Origin: Thermoflexus hugenholtzii JAD2
Lineage (GTDB): Bacteria > Chloroflexota > Chloroflexia > Chloroflexales > Roseiflexaceae
Assembly (NCBI GenBank): GCA_945881915.1
Contig: CAMCVW010000010.1
Span: 1-64,000 of the forward strand
Direction of reading: 5' to 3'
DNA: 64,000 nucleotides
Of this stretch, positions 49,384 to 59,728 are shown one piece after another. The first letter of the stretch is position 1, and each line of letters opens with the position of its first letter. The notes below the pieces were generated by a model. It was not told the origin of the DNA and did no database searches. It worked only from the letters and a program-made list of their open reading frames with translations. Both the position numbers and the translations under genes were made by a program.

Positions 49384-52300
49384 TTAGTGCTGGTTAGTTC
49401 GTAGGAGTTTAATTGCAGCCAGTTCGTGATCGAGTTCCAGAAAACTCTCAAATGGGAGCTCGAGAATGAGTTCGCAGAGTTCGTTGAGTGATTTGATTGT
49501 GATGTAACGTTGCTTGAGCGATTGATACGCATTCGAGGTGCGTAACGCTGCTATTTGATAGAGTTGTTTTATGGTCGTGAGTTCGGCGTCGTGTGTCGTC
49601 AAGAGCGATATCTCTGCACGAATCAGTACGTTGAAGAGCGATTCTCGGTTGTGTGATGCTAAATATTCGACGAGGAGTGTATCGGTTACGCTCGGTACGG
49701 CTGCTGCTGATTGCTGTCCAGGATGGGTGTGTTTTGTAATTGTTGGGGAATTCGTTGGTAGTCTTTGCTGAGGGCTAGGAGTGGCAACGTAGTATTCGTC
49801 CATGGTTTTCTTCTTTGCACGTGCCTTCATGGTTTTGGCTGGTGCTTCAGCAGGAGAAACTTCATCCGGTGCATCCTCGGCTGGTACTTCAGAGATGACC
49901 GGTACGTCAACGACTGGAGCTTCGACTGCGACGTCAGCGACGGGTTGGGCGACTTCGGCCAGGGTGGTGAAGTCGAGGTCCGGAGCGTTCATGTCTTTGC
50001 GCAACTGCTCGAGGAGTGCCATCGCAGCGGCGTCTTCGGGACTGAGTGTCGCGCTACGAGTGATTCGACCTTTGGGTTCCACAGCGACAGCGACTGCGTG
50101 CTGTGGTGCATCGGATTCGTAGTCGCCACGCATGTATTCTTCTTCTTCGGCATCCAGACGTGCGTTCTCGATTTCGATGGCACGGAGGCGTTCTGTTTCG
50201 CGGTCCGCAGCAGCTGCCACCAGGCGACGTGCTTCGGCGCCGGTACCGGCTGGGATAAGCTTGCCGATGACGACGTTTTCTTTGATGCCACGCAGGTAGT
50301 CGATTTTACCGGAGATGGCGGCCTCGGTGAGCACGCGGGTGGTCTCTTGGAACGACGCAGCGGACAAGAAGCTATCGGTCGTCAGCGATGCCTTGGTGAT
50401 ACCGAGCAGCAGCGACGATGCAAGTGCGGGCATGCCGCCCTGGGCCCAGACATCGGCGTTGACGCGGTCAAACTCGGCCTGATTGACGGTTTCGCCAGGC
50501 AAGTAATGCGTGTCGCCGGTTTCGTCGATGCGGACGCGGCGCAGCATCTGCCGGATGATGACTTCGAGGTGCTTGTCGTTGATGTCCACACCTTGTGAAC
50601 GGTACACCTTTTGGGCTTCCTTCACCAGGTAGGACTGCAGCGCGTCACGACCTTGAATCTGGAGCAATTCCTTAGGATGGGCAGCGCCTTCGGTCAAGAG
50701 CTGGCCGGTGAAGACGCGTGTTCCATCGTTCTGACCTTTGCGCAGACGAGCGGTGGTGGCGACGATAGTGTCGACTTCTTCGTGGTAGGTGTCGACGACG
50801 GTCAGTACATTGCCCGAAACCATGGCGACACCGTCTTGGCGGGCGCGAATCGTCTGACCACCGAGGTCAGTACGATTGCTCCGAGCGATGACTTGGTTCT
50901 TGGTGACGCGCTCGCCGTTTTCGACCACTGAGACGTAGTGCTTGGGCATAATCTGCTCGTCATAGACGCTACAGTCATCGACGATGTGCAGGGTATGGCG
51001 GCCTTCTTCTTTGTGTTCGCTGAGCAAACCATCTTGTTCGGCGAGGACGGCGCGGGTTTTGGCCTGCACACGGGCCTCGAAGATTTCGATGATACGAGGC
51101 AACCCTTGGGTGATGTCGTCGGCCAGCATGGTGCCGCCTGTGTGCCACGTCCGCAAGGTGAGTTGTGTGCCGGGTTCACCGATGGATTGGGCGGCGATGA
51201 TGCCGACCGCTTCACCGAGTTCGACCAATTTGCCCGTCGCCAGGTTGCGACCATAGCACTTGCGGCAGATGCCGTACTCAGCTTGGCAATAGAGTGGGGT
51301 GCGCACATTCACGAAGGTGATGTCGTTTTTGACGAACTCACGGGCCAGGTCTTCGTGGATTTCTTCGCCGGCAGGCACGAGGACCGAACCGTCTTTGCGG
51401 AGGATATCTGCTGCAGCAGTGCGTCCAATGACACGTGCCGGGAGGACCTTCATCACTTCGACATCATCGGAACTGTGCAACAGCAGGGATTCCTTGCTGC
51501 CGCAGTCGTCGATGGTGACGATGTTGTCTTGGGCGACGTCGATGAGACGACGGGTCAGGTAACCGGCGTCTGCGGTACGCAACGCGGTGTCGGCTAGCCC
51601 CTTACGACCACCGTGGGTGGATAAGAAGAACTCGAGCACGGTCAAGCCTTCGCGAAAGTTCGATTTGACGGGTAAATCAATAATCTTGCCGGTTGGGTCG
51701 GCCATTAAACCACGCATGCCAGCCATCTGTGTCAGTTGATCGATATTGCCGCGGGCCTTTGAGGTAACTATCATCGACACCGGGTTGAAGCGCTTGGTCT
51801 CGGGGTCGATCTTGACTTCGTTGAGCTCACGCACCAGTTTTTTCATCTTCTTGCCGGCTTCGGTCCAAATGTCGATGACTTCCTTGTAGCGCTCTTCGTC
51901 GGTGGTCAAACCTCGGCGATAGCGGCGATCTGCAGCGATACGATCAGCTTCGGCGCGATCGAGCTCGACCTTCTTTTCCTTTGGTATACCAATGTCGACC
52001 ACGCCGATGGTCATTCCCCCACGTGTGGCGTAATGAAAGCCCAGCGTCTTCAGCTTGTCCGCCTGCTCCGCAGTCCGCTCAGAACCGTAGTAGCGCTGCA
52101 GCTCCTCGGGTGAGAAGTGGCGCTCGGGGTACATTGGACGGATGGTGTCGAGATTGGCCTCGGTCAAGTGGTCTGGATTGGTGTAGTAGCTGTAGCAATC
52201 AGCGATGATGTGCTTGAGGCCGTTCTTGTCGACTTCGTGGTTGCGGTACTGGAGAGGCGGCAACAGTTCGCGGTTGAAAATCAAGCGACCCACGGTCGTC

Positions 52301-54600
52301 TCGAGCAGCATGCGCATCTTGCCGTCGACACTATCGGGCAGCGGGCGAACGCTGGCTGGCACCTTCGAGCCGTCGGCACGAATGGTTTTGATGTTGTCGC
52401 CCTGGATGGTGACACCTTCCATGCGGACCCAGACCGGTGCTTGGATGTCGAGCACACCCTTGTCGAATGCCAACAGGGCTTCATCGGCGCTGGCGAAGAT
52501 TTTGCCGGCACCTTTGCCACCTTCGTTGACGATGGTCAAATAGAAGCAACCCAACACGATGTCTTGTGACGGCGTGATAATCGGGTCACCGGTGGCAGGG
52601 GACAAAATGTTGTATTTCGAAAGCATGCGCAAGCGTGCTTCTTCTTGGGCTTTGCGTGACAACGGAACGTGCACAGCCATTTGGTCACCGTCGAAGTCGG
52701 CGTTGAAGGCCGTACAGACGAGCGGATGCAATTGGATGGCAGACCCTTCGATGAGTTTGACCTCGAATGCTTGGATCGACAGACGGTGCAAGGATGGTGC
52801 GCGATTCAAGAGCACCAAGTATTCCCTGATGATTTCTTCTAGCACATCCCAGACCTCGGGTATGACCCGTTCGACCAGCTTCTTGGCGGCTTTGATATTG
52901 CTGACAATGCCGTTGGCGACTAAGCGTTGCATGACGAACGGCTTGAACAGCTCGAGTGCCATTTTTTTTGGTAACCCACACTGATGCAACTTCAGAGAAG
53001 GTCCCGGCACAATGACCGAACGTCCCGAGAAGTCGACGCGCTTCCCGAGCAAATTCTGCCGGAACCGACCCTGCTTGCCCTTGAGCATGTCGCTCAATGA
53101 CTTCAGGCGGTGCTTGCCCTTGCCGCTGACGGCACGGCCACGGAGACCGTTGTCGATGAGGGCATCGACGGCTTCTTGGAGCATGCGCTTTTCGTTGCGC
53201 ACGATGATGTCGGGAGCATTGAGCTCCATCAAGCGCTTGGTACGGTTGTTGCGGTTGATGACGCGGCGATACAAGTCGTTCAGGTCCGACGTCGCAAAGC
53301 GACCGCCGTCGAGTTGCACCATCGGGCGCAAGTCGGGTGGGATGACAGGTAACATAGTCATAATCATCCACTCGGGCTTGTTGCCGCTCTTGCGGAAGGC
53401 TTCGACGACGCGCAAGCGCTTTGTCAGTCTCTTGCGATTGAAGCTGTTGTGGGCGGCATTTATGTTGTTTTGGAGCGTTTCGGCGAGATCATCGAGATTG
53501 ACTGTACGTACCAAGAGATCGCGAATGGGACCTGCGCCCATCTCGGCCTTGAAGACACCGGGAGCGGTTTCCTTCAGGTCGCGATAGTCGGTTTCGCTGA
53601 GGATGCGTTTTGGCTTGATGGAATCGACAAAATCGATTTTCTGCTGCATTTCTTTCAGCAGGCCATCGATGTCGCGGTCTTGCTTTTCGCTGATGAGGTT
53701 CTGATGCTCACGGGCACTCTGTTCGCGTTGCGCGCGCGAGGCGTCGCGGATGAGGTCAGCGTCAGCTCGCAGTTTTTCCGCGTCTTCCAATTGCTTTCTG
53801 AGGGCGGCCGTCTGTCGTTCGTACAACTCGTCCAATTGGTCGAGGGTGTCTTCGGTAATCTTGCGGCCTTCTTCGATGAGCACCTGGGAGCGGAACGCAA
53901 TTTCTTCTTCGACGAGCTCGTCCTCGCGATTGCTCAAATCTTCTTTGAGGGTCTCGTATTCGAGCTTGAGCGCGCGATACTGTGCATCGATGTCGGCCTG
54001 CTTACGGGCAGGTTCAATCGATACTGTTGGAGTTTTCTCTTCGGGGTCGCGCTTCTGCAAATTGGCAGAGAGCGTCGTGGCAATCTGACCTTTTTTGCTG
54101 TCTGCATCGACTTTGAGGGCTTTGATGCGGTCGGTATAGCGTGCTTCGATTTCGGCACGCATATCGCCACGGGCTTCTTCGTCGATGTTTGTGACGATGT
54201 AGGCTGCGAAGTAGAGCACGCGCTCGAGGTTGCGGGGCGTGATGTCCAGCAACAGGCTCAAGCGGCTCGGTGAGCCTTTGACAAACCAGATATGGCTGAC
54301 CGGTGTGGCCAGTTTGATGTGGGCCATGCGTTCACGGCGAACCTTCGACCGGGTGACTTCGACGCCACACTTGTCGCAGACAACGCCCTTGAAGCGCACG
54401 CGCTTGTATTTGCCGCAGTAGCACTCCCAGTCACGGGTCGGGCCGAAGATCTTTTCGCAGAACAGACCGTCGCGCTCCGGTTTGAGGGTGCGGTAGTTGA
54501 TGGTCTCGGGCTTGGTGACCTCTCCGTACGACCATCCCTTAATCGCTTCCGGCGACGCCAGACTGAGACGAATAGAGCTGAAATCGTTGATTTCGACCAT
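49384..54600 (-). CDS. second, divergent RNA polymerase beta-prime subunit with extra C-terminal domain
   Basis: A 1738-residue paralogue of RpoC, collinear with the canonical copy up to about residue 1540 and keeping NADFDGDQ (Asp635/637/639), both zinc sites and the bridge helix. It is not a pseudogene: no stop or frameshift. Changes fall at functional sites. The trigger loop reads [11 protein letters not shown] (Phe1152 to Trp, VAS to TML), the rudder DNGRRGRA becomes DNGLRGRA, and the switch-2 region [15 protein letters not shown] becomes [16 protein letters not shown] Pro/Ala/Glu linker leads to a new helical domain (about 1637-1738, [18 protein letters not shown]...) of no recognised family. 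ATG 54600 follows TAGG; GTG 54609 is also possible. Confidence 0.95.
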   Translation of the reverse strand: MVEINDFSSIRLSLASPEAIKGWSYGEVTKPETINYRTLKPERDGLFCEKIFGPTRDWECYCGKYKRVRFKGVVCDKCGVEVTRSKVRRERMAHIKLATPVSHIWFVKGSPSRLSLLLDITPRNLERVLYFAAYIVTNIDEEARGDMRAEIEARYTDRIKALKVDADSKKGQIATTLSANLQKRDPEEKTPTVSIEPARKQADIDAQYRALKLEYETLKEDLSNREDELVEEEIAFRSQVLIEEGRKITEDTLDQLDELYERQTAALRKQLEDAEKLRADADLIRDASRAQREQSAREHQNLISEKQDRDIDGLLKEMQQKIDFVDSIKPKRILSETDYRDLKETAPGVFKAEMGAGPIRDLLVRTVNLDDLAETLQNNINAAHNSFNRKRLTKRLRVVEAFRKSGNKPEWMIMTMLPVIPPDLRPMVQLDGGRFATSDLNDLYRRVINRNNRTKRLMELNAPDIIVRNEKRMLQEAVDALIDNGLRGRAVSGKGKHRLKSLSDMLKGKQGRFRQNLLGKRVDFSGRSVIVPGPSLKLHQCGLPKKMALELFKPFVMQRLVANGIVSNIKAAKKLVERVIPEVWDVLEEIIREYLVLLNRAPSLHRLSIQAFEVKLIEGSAIQLHPLVCTAFNADFDGDQMAVHVPLSRKAQEEARLRMLSKYNILSPATGDPIITPSQDIVLGCFYLTIVNEGGKGAGKIFASADEALLAFDKGVLDIQAPVWVRMEGVTIQGDNIKTIRADGSKVPASVRPLPDSVDGKMRMLLETTVGRLIFNRELLPPLQYRNHEVDKNGLKHIIADCYSYYTNPDHLTEANLDTIRPMYPERHFSPEELQRYYGSERTAEQADKLKTLGFHYATRGGMTIGVVDIGIPKEKKVELDRAEADRIAADRRYRRGLTTDEERYKEVIDIWTEAGKKMKKLVRELNEVKIDPETKRFNPVSMIVTSKARGNIDQLTQMAGMRGLMADPTGKIIDLPVKSNFREGLTVLEFFLSTHGGRKGLADTALRTADAGYLTRRLIDVAQDNIVTIDDCGSKESLLLHSSDDVEVMKVLPARVIGRTAAADILRKDGSVLVPAGEEIHEDLAREFVKNDITFVNVRTPLYCQAEYGICRKCYGRNLATGKLVELGEAVGIIAAQSIGEPGTQLTLRTWHTGGTMLADDITQGLPRIIEIFEARVQAKTRAVLAEQDGLLSEHKEEGRHTLHIVDDCSVYDEQIMPKHYVSVVENGERVTKNQVIARSNRTDLGGQTIRARQDGVAMVSGNVLTVVDTYHEEVDTIVATTARLRKGQNDGTRVFTGQLLTEGAAHPKELLQIQGRDALQSYLVKEAQKVYRSQGVDINDKHLEVIIRQMLRRVRIDETGDTHYLPGETVNQAEFDRVNADVWAQGGMPALASSLLLGITKASLTTDSFLSAASFQETTRVLTEAAISGKIDYLRGIKENVVIGKLIPAGTGAEARRLVAAAADRETERLRAIEIENARLDAEEEEYMRGDYESDAPQHAVAVAVEPKGRITRSATLSPEDAAAMALLEQLRKDMNAPDLDFTTLAEVAQPVADVAVEAPVVDVPVISEVPAEDAPDEVSPAEAPAKTMKARAKKKTMDEYYVATPSPQQRLPTNSPTITKHTHPGQQSAAAVPSVTDTLLVEYLASHNRESLFNVLIRAEISLLTTHDAELTTIKQLYQIAALRTSNAYQSLKQRYITIKSLNELCELILELPFESFLELDHELAAIKLLRTNQH

Positions 54601-54610
54601 GGTATACACC

Positions 54611-54633
54611 TATCTCACGCATTACGTGATATA
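54611..54633. promoter_or_regulatory. palindrome in the second rpoC leader
   Basis: TATCTCACG at 54611-54619 and CGTGATATA at 54625-54633 are inverted copies with one mismatch and a five-base spacer, 11 bases before the start codon. It could be an operator or an RNA hairpin close to the ribosome-binding site. A related string occurs in the rpoB leader. Confidence 0.45.
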
Positions 54634-54664
54634 GCCTACCATACTCTCTGGGCACAAAATCACC

Positions 54665-54937
54665 CTACTTCTTGGGCGCACTCGCCGCCGCTGCGGCCAC
54701 AATCTGGGCCAAATAGGTCTGCCAGGCAGCCCGGTTGGCGTAGGCGATTTTGCGGACCTGCACCAGGTCGCCCGTTTCGGCGGCGTCGACCGAGGCGGCC
54801 AGGGTCTCTTGGAAGGTGCGGGCCATCTCGGCCACCGCCGAGCGCAGCTCGGTGTTCATCGCACGCTGGCGTTCGAGTTCTTGTTTGTAATAGTCTTGTA
54901 GGCGTACGGCTTGGGCGAGTGCATCATCGTGGCTCAT
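54665..54937 (-). CDS. small helical (coiled-coil-like) protein
   Basis: A 90-residue protein that I do not recognise. It is almost all helix-forming, with a heptad-like stretch (LQDYYKQELERQRAMNTELR) and an Ala-rich end (LAQIVAAAAASAPKK). No membrane span or metal site. The start ATG 54937 lies 13 bases after the FemABX-like stop, and the second rpoC begins 55 bases downstream, so the three are probably on one transcript. The long upstream frame to 55003 would overlap the transferase gene. Confidence 0.65.
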   Translation of the reverse strand: MSHDDALAQAVRLQDYYKQELERQRAMNTELRSAVAEMARTFQETLAASVDAAETGDLVQVRKIAYANRAAWQTYLAQIVAAAAASAPKK

Positions 54938-54950
54938 GGTGGGGCCTTTG

Positions 54951-55985
54951 CTAGATATTGAATCGGCTCGCCGCGTAGCGATAGACCAGCGGCAGGAGCA
55001 CATCGGTATAGGCTGGATAAAAACTCACTTCGTGGCCGCCGAAGCCCTTCTTGAAGCGGATCAACCCCGCCATTTCGGCAGGCGCCTCAAGCGGACCATC
55101 GGCCACATCCGTCCGCTGCGGAATCCCCCACAGGTCATACGTCGCACACCCCTGTTCCTTGGCCCACTGGATGGCGTGCCACTGAATCAGATGGTTCGCC
55201 GCGCATTGGAACGCCTCGGCGTTGGATCCACCGTACAAATAACAGGCCGTCTGCGCCGAAGCAACCATCATCGCTGCGGCCACCGGTGCGCCTTGATACG
55301 CTGCAATCAGCAGCAGTACCCGTTGTTTTTGACGGAAGCGTTCCCACACCTCAGCATAGTACGCTTTGCTATGGACGGCAAAACCCGCCCGCGCACCGGT
55401 CTCGGCCATCAACGCCACAAACACATCCAGGTCTGCATCGGTGGTGCCCACGCGAATGGTCACACCCAGCTTCTGCGCCTTTTTGATGTCGGCCCGATGC
55501 CCTTTGGTCATCGCTGCCAGCAACGCATCGGTGTGGGGTTCCAGATCCACGTGCACACTGTGCTGCGGTTGCGTACTTGCGCTCGTCTGCATTCCTGCTC
55601 CGCCCAACACCCGCGTGACGATGCGCTCGCGGTTGGATCCGACGACCATGTTCGGTTCCATCCGAATGAACACCGCCCGTTGTTGTTTGGCCTGTGCGCG
55701 CAGCGCCGCCAGCAACGCCTGATTGAGCAACTGGTCGTCGCCGAAGACGGGACCGCGTGGAATGTACCAGGCAGATAACCCGTAGCGCTGCTTGATCAGG
55801 ATCTGGGCGCCTGCCAACAATTCGTCGTTGTCGCAAATGCCGATACGTAGGCACCCCCAGCCGGTGGTCTGTTTGACCGTCGCCCAACGACTCTGCTGGA
55901 GCAGGTGCCCCTCGGGGTGCTGGTCGACGAATGCGTCCCAACGGCTTGTATCAGGCTGAATGACGGAGATAGCAGGATAACTCAT
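54951..55985 (-). CDS. FemABX-family aminoacyltransferase
   Basis: A 344-residue protein with two GNAT-like folds typical of FemABX enzymes that add amino acids from aminoacyl-tRNA to the peptidoglycan precursor. Typical features are QSRWATVKQTTGW near the start, YIPRGPVFGDD, the lysine-rich KGHRADIKKAQKLGV and, near the end, LIRFKKGFGGHEVSFYP. Related proteins build peptide bridges or confer resistance to lysostaphin-type enzymes. With GatD in the same window, it supports a peptidoglycan-containing envelope with modified stem peptide. The gene follows the PIG-L deacetylase gene by 12 bases. Confidence 0.9.
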   Translation of the reverse strand: MSYPAISVIQPDTSRWDAFVDQHPEGHLLQQSRWATVKQTTGWGCLRIGICDNDELLAGAQILIKQRYGLSAWYIPRGPVFGDDQLLNQALLAALRAQAKQQRAVFIRMEPNMVVGSNRERIVTRVLGGAGMQTSASTQPQHSVHVDLEPHTDALLAAMTKGHRADIKKAQKLGVTIRVGTTDADLDVFVALMAETGARAGFAVHSKAYYAEVWERFRQKQRVLLLIAAYQGAPVAAAMMVASAQTACYLYGGSNAEAFQCAANHLIQWHAIQWAKEQGCATYDLWGIPQRTDVADGPLEAPAEMAGLIRFKKGFGGHEVSFYPAYTDVLLPLVYRYAASRFNI

Positions 55986-55997
55986 GGCAGCCTCCCA

Positions 55998-56777
55998 CTA
56001 CGGGCGCGTATACCAACGCTCGGCAGGCGCACCGGCACCGATGTCGCGGTGGTAGCTGGTCAACTGTTGGCCGACGGTCTCGGGATCACCAAACAACGCC
56101 GCCATTTGACTGTCATAGCACTGCACGGCAGCGATTTTGGCGGCCAATGCTGGTCCGATGTCGGTCGTGTGCAAAATCGGGTGAATCAACGCGCGCCGTG
56201 TCGCCAAAAACTCCGGCGTCAGCGCATAGGGCACTTCTTCGTAGAGCGATAACACGCCCTTCGGCAGCACGGCTTCGGCGGCGGCCAGCACATTCAGATG
56301 GTCGACGTGCATGCCCACGCCGGCCGGCACCAACCAGCGCGGCGCCTGCACGCGGGCAGTGATGTCACGCAGCACAGGGGTCAGTTCGCGCGCCAGGGTA
56401 TCGGCTGCATGCGGGGTGGCAAACAGTGTCTCGCGGCTGTAGTAGTCGTTTGGCATGCGATAGATGGCATCGTCGAAGTTGAGCCAGATCGAATCAACCC
56501 CTAACACGCCCATCGCCTTGCGGTCCTCGCCGTGGCGCACGGTCACGGCTTCGGCGTGGTCCAAACCCCATTCGGCGTGGAATTCGACCGCCAGCGCGCT
56601 GTAATTCTGCGTCTCGGGTGGGACCGCGGTACAGACGGTCACCACCAGGGTACGCAAACCTGCTTGGCGCGCCATGATGAGTTCGCCGCCGCACGACAAG
56701 GCTGCATCGTCCAGATGGGGCGACAGGCAGACCAGGTCGTAGGCGTGGGTCAGGTCAGATACGTGACGGTAGTGCAT
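55998..56777 (-). CDS. PIG-L family deacetylase (LmbE-like)
   Basis: A 259-residue zinc-dependent deacetylase. SPHLDDAALSCGG near residue 19 supplies the metal-binding H-x-D-D, and GMHVDHLNVLAAAEAV supplies the distal metal histidine. The family removes acetyl groups from N-acetylglucosamine-containing substrates such as GlcNAc-inositol, mycothiol or bacillithiol precursors and glycolipids. GAGGAG precedes ATG 56777; the frame opens earlier but would overlap the upstream gene. Its spacing to that gene is only four bases. Substrate uncertain. Confidence 0.9.
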   Translation of the reverse strand: MHYRHVSDLTHAYDLVCLSPHLDDAALSCGGELIMARQAGLRTLVVTVCTAVPPETQNYSALAVEFHAEWGLDHAEAVTVRHGEDRKAMGVLGVDSIWLNFDDAIYRMPNDYYSRETLFATPHAADTLARELTPVLRDITARVQAPRWLVPAGVGMHVDHLNVLAAAEAVLPKGVLSLYEEVPYALTPEFLATRRALIHPILHTTDIGPALAAKIAAVQCYDSQMAALFGDPETVGQQLTSYHRDIGAGAPAERWYTRP

Positions 56778-56781
56778 TGAT

Positions 56782-57777
56782 CTACTCCTCGTCGTCGTCA
56801 TCGTCTGTTTCGAAGGCAGCCCGATCACGGTCGCTGGGGCCGGGCTTCCACCCACCGAACACGTCGCCAGCGCCTTCGTGGTCTTCGAGGGCGGCCATGG
56901 CAGCGTCGCGTTTGGCGGCGTCACGACCAGCTGCGTGTTGTTTGAGGACTTTGATGGAACGGTCGTCGCCGATGCTTCCGAGTGCATCGATGGCCGCAAC
57001 CGCTATTTCGATGTCATCGTCTTGGCTGGCCACGATCAATAACGGCACGAGTTTGTCTGCTTGATCGCCAAAATCACCGCAGGCCCGGGCAGCTTCGTAG
57101 CGGAGTGCTGGGGTGCCGCGTTCGAGCCCTTCACGCACCATCGGCAGCCAACCCGTATCGCCGCTGCGCCCCATGGCCACCATGGCGCTCTCGCGCAGCG
57201 CACCTTTGTCGCTCTGCCATGCCATGCGGATGGCGCTGCTGATGGCGTCGTCGCTGACCCAGCCGAGGGCCTCGAGGATGCGGCGGTAGAGGTCGACGTT
57301 GTTGACCTCGGCGATTAACGCGGTCATCAATGCGGTGGTGAGCTGTGCAGCCGTCGCGGGTGTTAGCTCGTCCATGGCAGCCAGCTCGGTGAAGCGGGCC
57401 AATCCCAGGGCTGCGGCAACGCGCACGGTCGGTTCGGGATCGTGATTGAGCAGTTGGAGGAGCGGTTCGATGACGCGCGGATGCTCTTCTTCGGACAAGC
57501 CTTCGATAGCACGGCGGCGCACTTCGGCGTCGCCATCTGCCAACAGCCAGCGCATCACGGGGCGGAAATCGAGATCCAAGTTGTCTTCGCTTATTTCGTT
57601 CAACAGTTGGACGATACGGGTCCGACCGTCGCGGGGGATGAGCAACCAATCCGTCCAAAAGACGACGTGATCACGTTCGCGCATATCGGTCAAAATTCGC
57701 AGCCGAGCCCGGGTGATGGTGCTCGGTTGGCGGAACATCTGGAGTGTTCCGCTCAGCGTATTGGTGTCATTGGTCAT
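56782..57777 (-). CDS. HEAT-repeat protein with acidic tail
   Basis: A 331-residue protein built of HEAT-like helical repeats: segments such as DAEVRRRAIEGLSEEEHPRVIEPLLQLL (split), EPTVRVAAALGLARF, KGALRESAMVAMGRSGD, TPALRYEAARACGDFG and DDIEIAVAAIDALGSIGDDRSIKVL recur about every 31 residues. These form a protein-protein interaction scaffold. The tail ends FETDDDDDEE. AGGAGCC lies five bases before ATG 57777. A terminator-like hairpin separates it from the 624-residue gene upstream. The role is unknown. Confidence 0.82.
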   Translation of the reverse strand: MTNDTNTLSGTLQMFRQPSTITRARLRILTDMRERDHVVFWTDWLLIPRDGRTRIVQLLNEISEDNLDLDFRPVMRWLLADGDAEVRRRAIEGLSEEEHPRVIEPLLQLLNHDPEPTVRVAAALGLARFTELAAMDELTPATAAQLTTALMTALIAEVNNVDLYRRILEALGWVSDDAISSAIRMAWQSDKGALRESAMVAMGRSGDTGWLPMVREGLERGTPALRYEAARACGDFGDQADKLVPLLIVASQDDDIEIAVAAIDALGSIGDDRSIKVLKQHAAGRDAAKRDAAMAALEDHEGAGDVFGGWKPGPSDRDRAAFETDDDDDEE

Positions 57778-57793
57778 TACTGGCTCCTGATAG

Positions 57794-57825
57794 AAAAGAG
57801 GGGATGAGCCGCAGCTCAGCCCCTC
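57794..57825 (-). terminator. attenuator/terminator upstream of the HEAT gene
   Basis: On the minus strand GAGGGG-c-TGAGC and GCTCA-t-CCCCTC pair with a single internal mismatch and are followed by TTTTC. It lies between the 624-residue protein gene and the HEAT gene and ends just before the HEAT ribosome-binding site, so it may only partly block read-through. Confidence 0.65.
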
Positions 57826-57853
57826 GTCCATGCCGTCCGCGTCCGCGTGCAGC

Positions 57854-59728
57854 TTATTCGTCGTCGTCGTCGTCGCCGTGTCGGTCGAATCCGCCACCGC
57901 TGCGCTCGTTGACCACCTCGTCAGCGCGGCAGTCCCACAAGCCGGAGGCGTTGTTGGCCACACGGCAGTTTTCTGCCTCGTGCAGGGCATGCATGAGGTA
58001 GCTGCGGGTGATGCTCCGGTAGATTGACATCACGTTGAACAGCTGTTCAAAGCTCATGCGATAGACGGGCTCCTGTTTGGTGCCCACTTCTTCGCCGAAG
58101 CCCATAAAGATATGATCGATGAGCGTGTTGATATTCTTGCGCTCGGCGATTTCGAAGAACTTGATGCGACGAATGCGGCCGACAGCCAACTGTGTGGGCA
58201 ACATTTCTTCGTCGACTTCGCAGTTGATGTGCAACTCGCCGAACGCGAATTTGCTCTTCTTTTTGCTGTCGTCGATGAAGAGTAATTGCTCGGTCCGCTC
58301 ATCGGCCTCGGCGTATGTCACCGATACCACATTGGGCTTGCTGGTGCGCTTGAAGGTCAGAATTGCACCGGGGACCAGCACATCGCGGAAGAACTCTTCG
58401 AAGCCCTGCAACCAGCCACCGCGATTGCCCACGGGGAAGCGCATGTTGATGCTGACGCTGAACGACTCCAACTGGGGTACTTCGAACTGGACCACTGCCG
58501 CACCCTGGCGATTGATGACCGCGCTAGGCAAAATCGCTGCGAGTGCATCGGTCAGTGGCAGAATGCCGTATTCCCATTCGAAGAACGTCAACGTATGCGT
58601 GACACTGCCCTTGGCCTGGATGGCCTCGACCGAGGTAACATTGGTGCTGTCGTCGAAGCCCTCTTCGAGGTGGTTGACGAAGCCTGCCATGTCTGCCGAC
58701 TTGAAGCGCTTGTTTGCCCCGACTTTGTCGAGTAACTTGCGGGTCGCCCACAGGTTGGCACCGGCCACACCGACGAACTCGAGGTCCTTCAGCATGCGGA
58801 AGTTGAGGGCGAAGCGCTGCTTCTCGAAGTCGGCTGCACGGCGATTGACGCGCAACACGTTGACGAGGATGTCGGTGTCTTCGACCGGCACGCCCATTTC
58901 GTTTTCGATGTATTCGGTGATTTGGCGCAGATCGTTCTTCGAGAAGGAACGGACGTCACTCTCGAGTGCGGTCTGATTGCCAAAGATAGCAATGCGCTTG
59001 GTCGAATCTTTTTCGATGACGCCACGCAGTGCAGACACGATGGCGTCACCATGTTGTGCCATGATGACGGCAGTCGGCTGGGCCAGATCGATGCTAATGC
59101 CCTGCGGCAGATTGATGCGTTGTGCATCCGAACTGCGTACGCTGGGTGACTTGATTCCGGCCGGCATAACGGCGGCTGCTTGCTCGCTGTCGCCGATGTA
59201 TTCGATGTCGTCGCTGCCTTCGTCACTGCCTTCGCTGGGCTCACTGCTGCCGTTCAACCAATAATCCGATACATAGACCGGGTCGATCTTGGGCATGATG
59301 GGCCGCGTGGTGGTGATGACGACACTCATATCGTCGATGGGCAATGGGTTTTCGGGCTCGTACAAGCGTGCAGCCAGGCTGTGGCTGGTATCGACGTGGA
59401 ACGGCTGGAATGCACCGTTGATGCCGGTGGTAATCAGTGTTTCGTCGCGCTCGACCGTGCCTTCGCTTTCGATGTCATCGACCTCGACTTTGATTGCTTC
59501 GAGGGCGAAAATCGCTTTGTTGGCATGCAACGCAGCGCTGACTTGTTTTTCGGCAGCGTCAAGGCTGACATTCAGGCGCTTGGCAAAATATGTGACGAGA
59601 TTGCTGAGGTGCTGCCGTAATGGCGCATCGCTCGAGAAAAAACGCCCCTGTTGGCGCAACAGTTCGTGAATCTGTTCGGCCAAAGCACGCTCACCGGGGC
59701 TACCGGCGAATGTTGGCAGGTTGGTCAT
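57854..59728 (-). CDS. large uncharacterised protein with acidic tail
   Basis: A 624-residue protein that matches no family I know. The first 85 residues are helical (ALAEQIHELLRQQGRF, HLSNLVTYFAKRLNVS); residues 150-185 are an acidic, Ser/Glu/Asp-rich linker (SSEPSEGSDEGSDDIEY); the remainder looks like a globular alpha/beta protein with IMAQHGDAIVSALRGVIE, LTFFEWEYGILPLTDALAAI and LFIDDSKKKSKFAF. The end is GGGFDRHGDDDDDE. It has no signal peptide or membrane span. Its start overlaps the stop of a 50-residue gene by ATGA. The shared acidic tail suggests that it and the HEAT protein act together or with a basic partner. Confidence 0.75.
   Translation of the reverse strand: MTNLPTFAGSPGERALAEQIHELLRQQGRFFSSDAPLRQHLSNLVTYFAKRLNVSLDAAEKQVSAALHANKAIFALEAIKVEVDDIESEGTVERDETLITTGINGAFQPFHVDTSHSLAARLYEPENPLPIDDMSVVITTTRPIMPKIDPVYVSDYWLNGSSEPSEGSDEGSDDIEYIGDSEQAAAVMPAGIKSPSVRSSDAQRINLPQGISIDLAQPTAVIMAQHGDAIVSALRGVIEKDSTKRIAIFGNQTALESDVRSFSKNDLRQITEYIENEMGVPVEDTDILVNVLRVNRRAADFEKQRFALNFRMLKDLEFVGVAGANLWATRKLLDKVGANKRFKSADMAGFVNHLEEGFDDSTNVTSVEAIQAKGSVTHTLTFFEWEYGILPLTDALAAILPSAVINRQGAAVVQFEVPQLESFSVSINMRFPVGNRGGWLQGFEEFFRDVLVPGAILTFKRTSKPNVVSVTYAEADERTEQLLFIDDSKKKSKFAFGELHINCEVDEEMLPTQLAVGRIRRIKFFEIAERKNINTLIDHIFMGFGEEVGTKQEPVYRMSFEQLFNVMSIYRSITRSYLMHALHEAENCRVANNASGLWDCRADEVVNERSGGGFDRHGDDDDDE

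Noticed and set aside
49384-54600. Treating the second rpoC as a pseudogene or a pure assembly duplicate.
   Set aside because: The frame is intact over 1738 codons, differs at many scattered sites including coordinated changes at functional loops, and has a unique 3' end and different flanks, which a duplicated contig end would not give.
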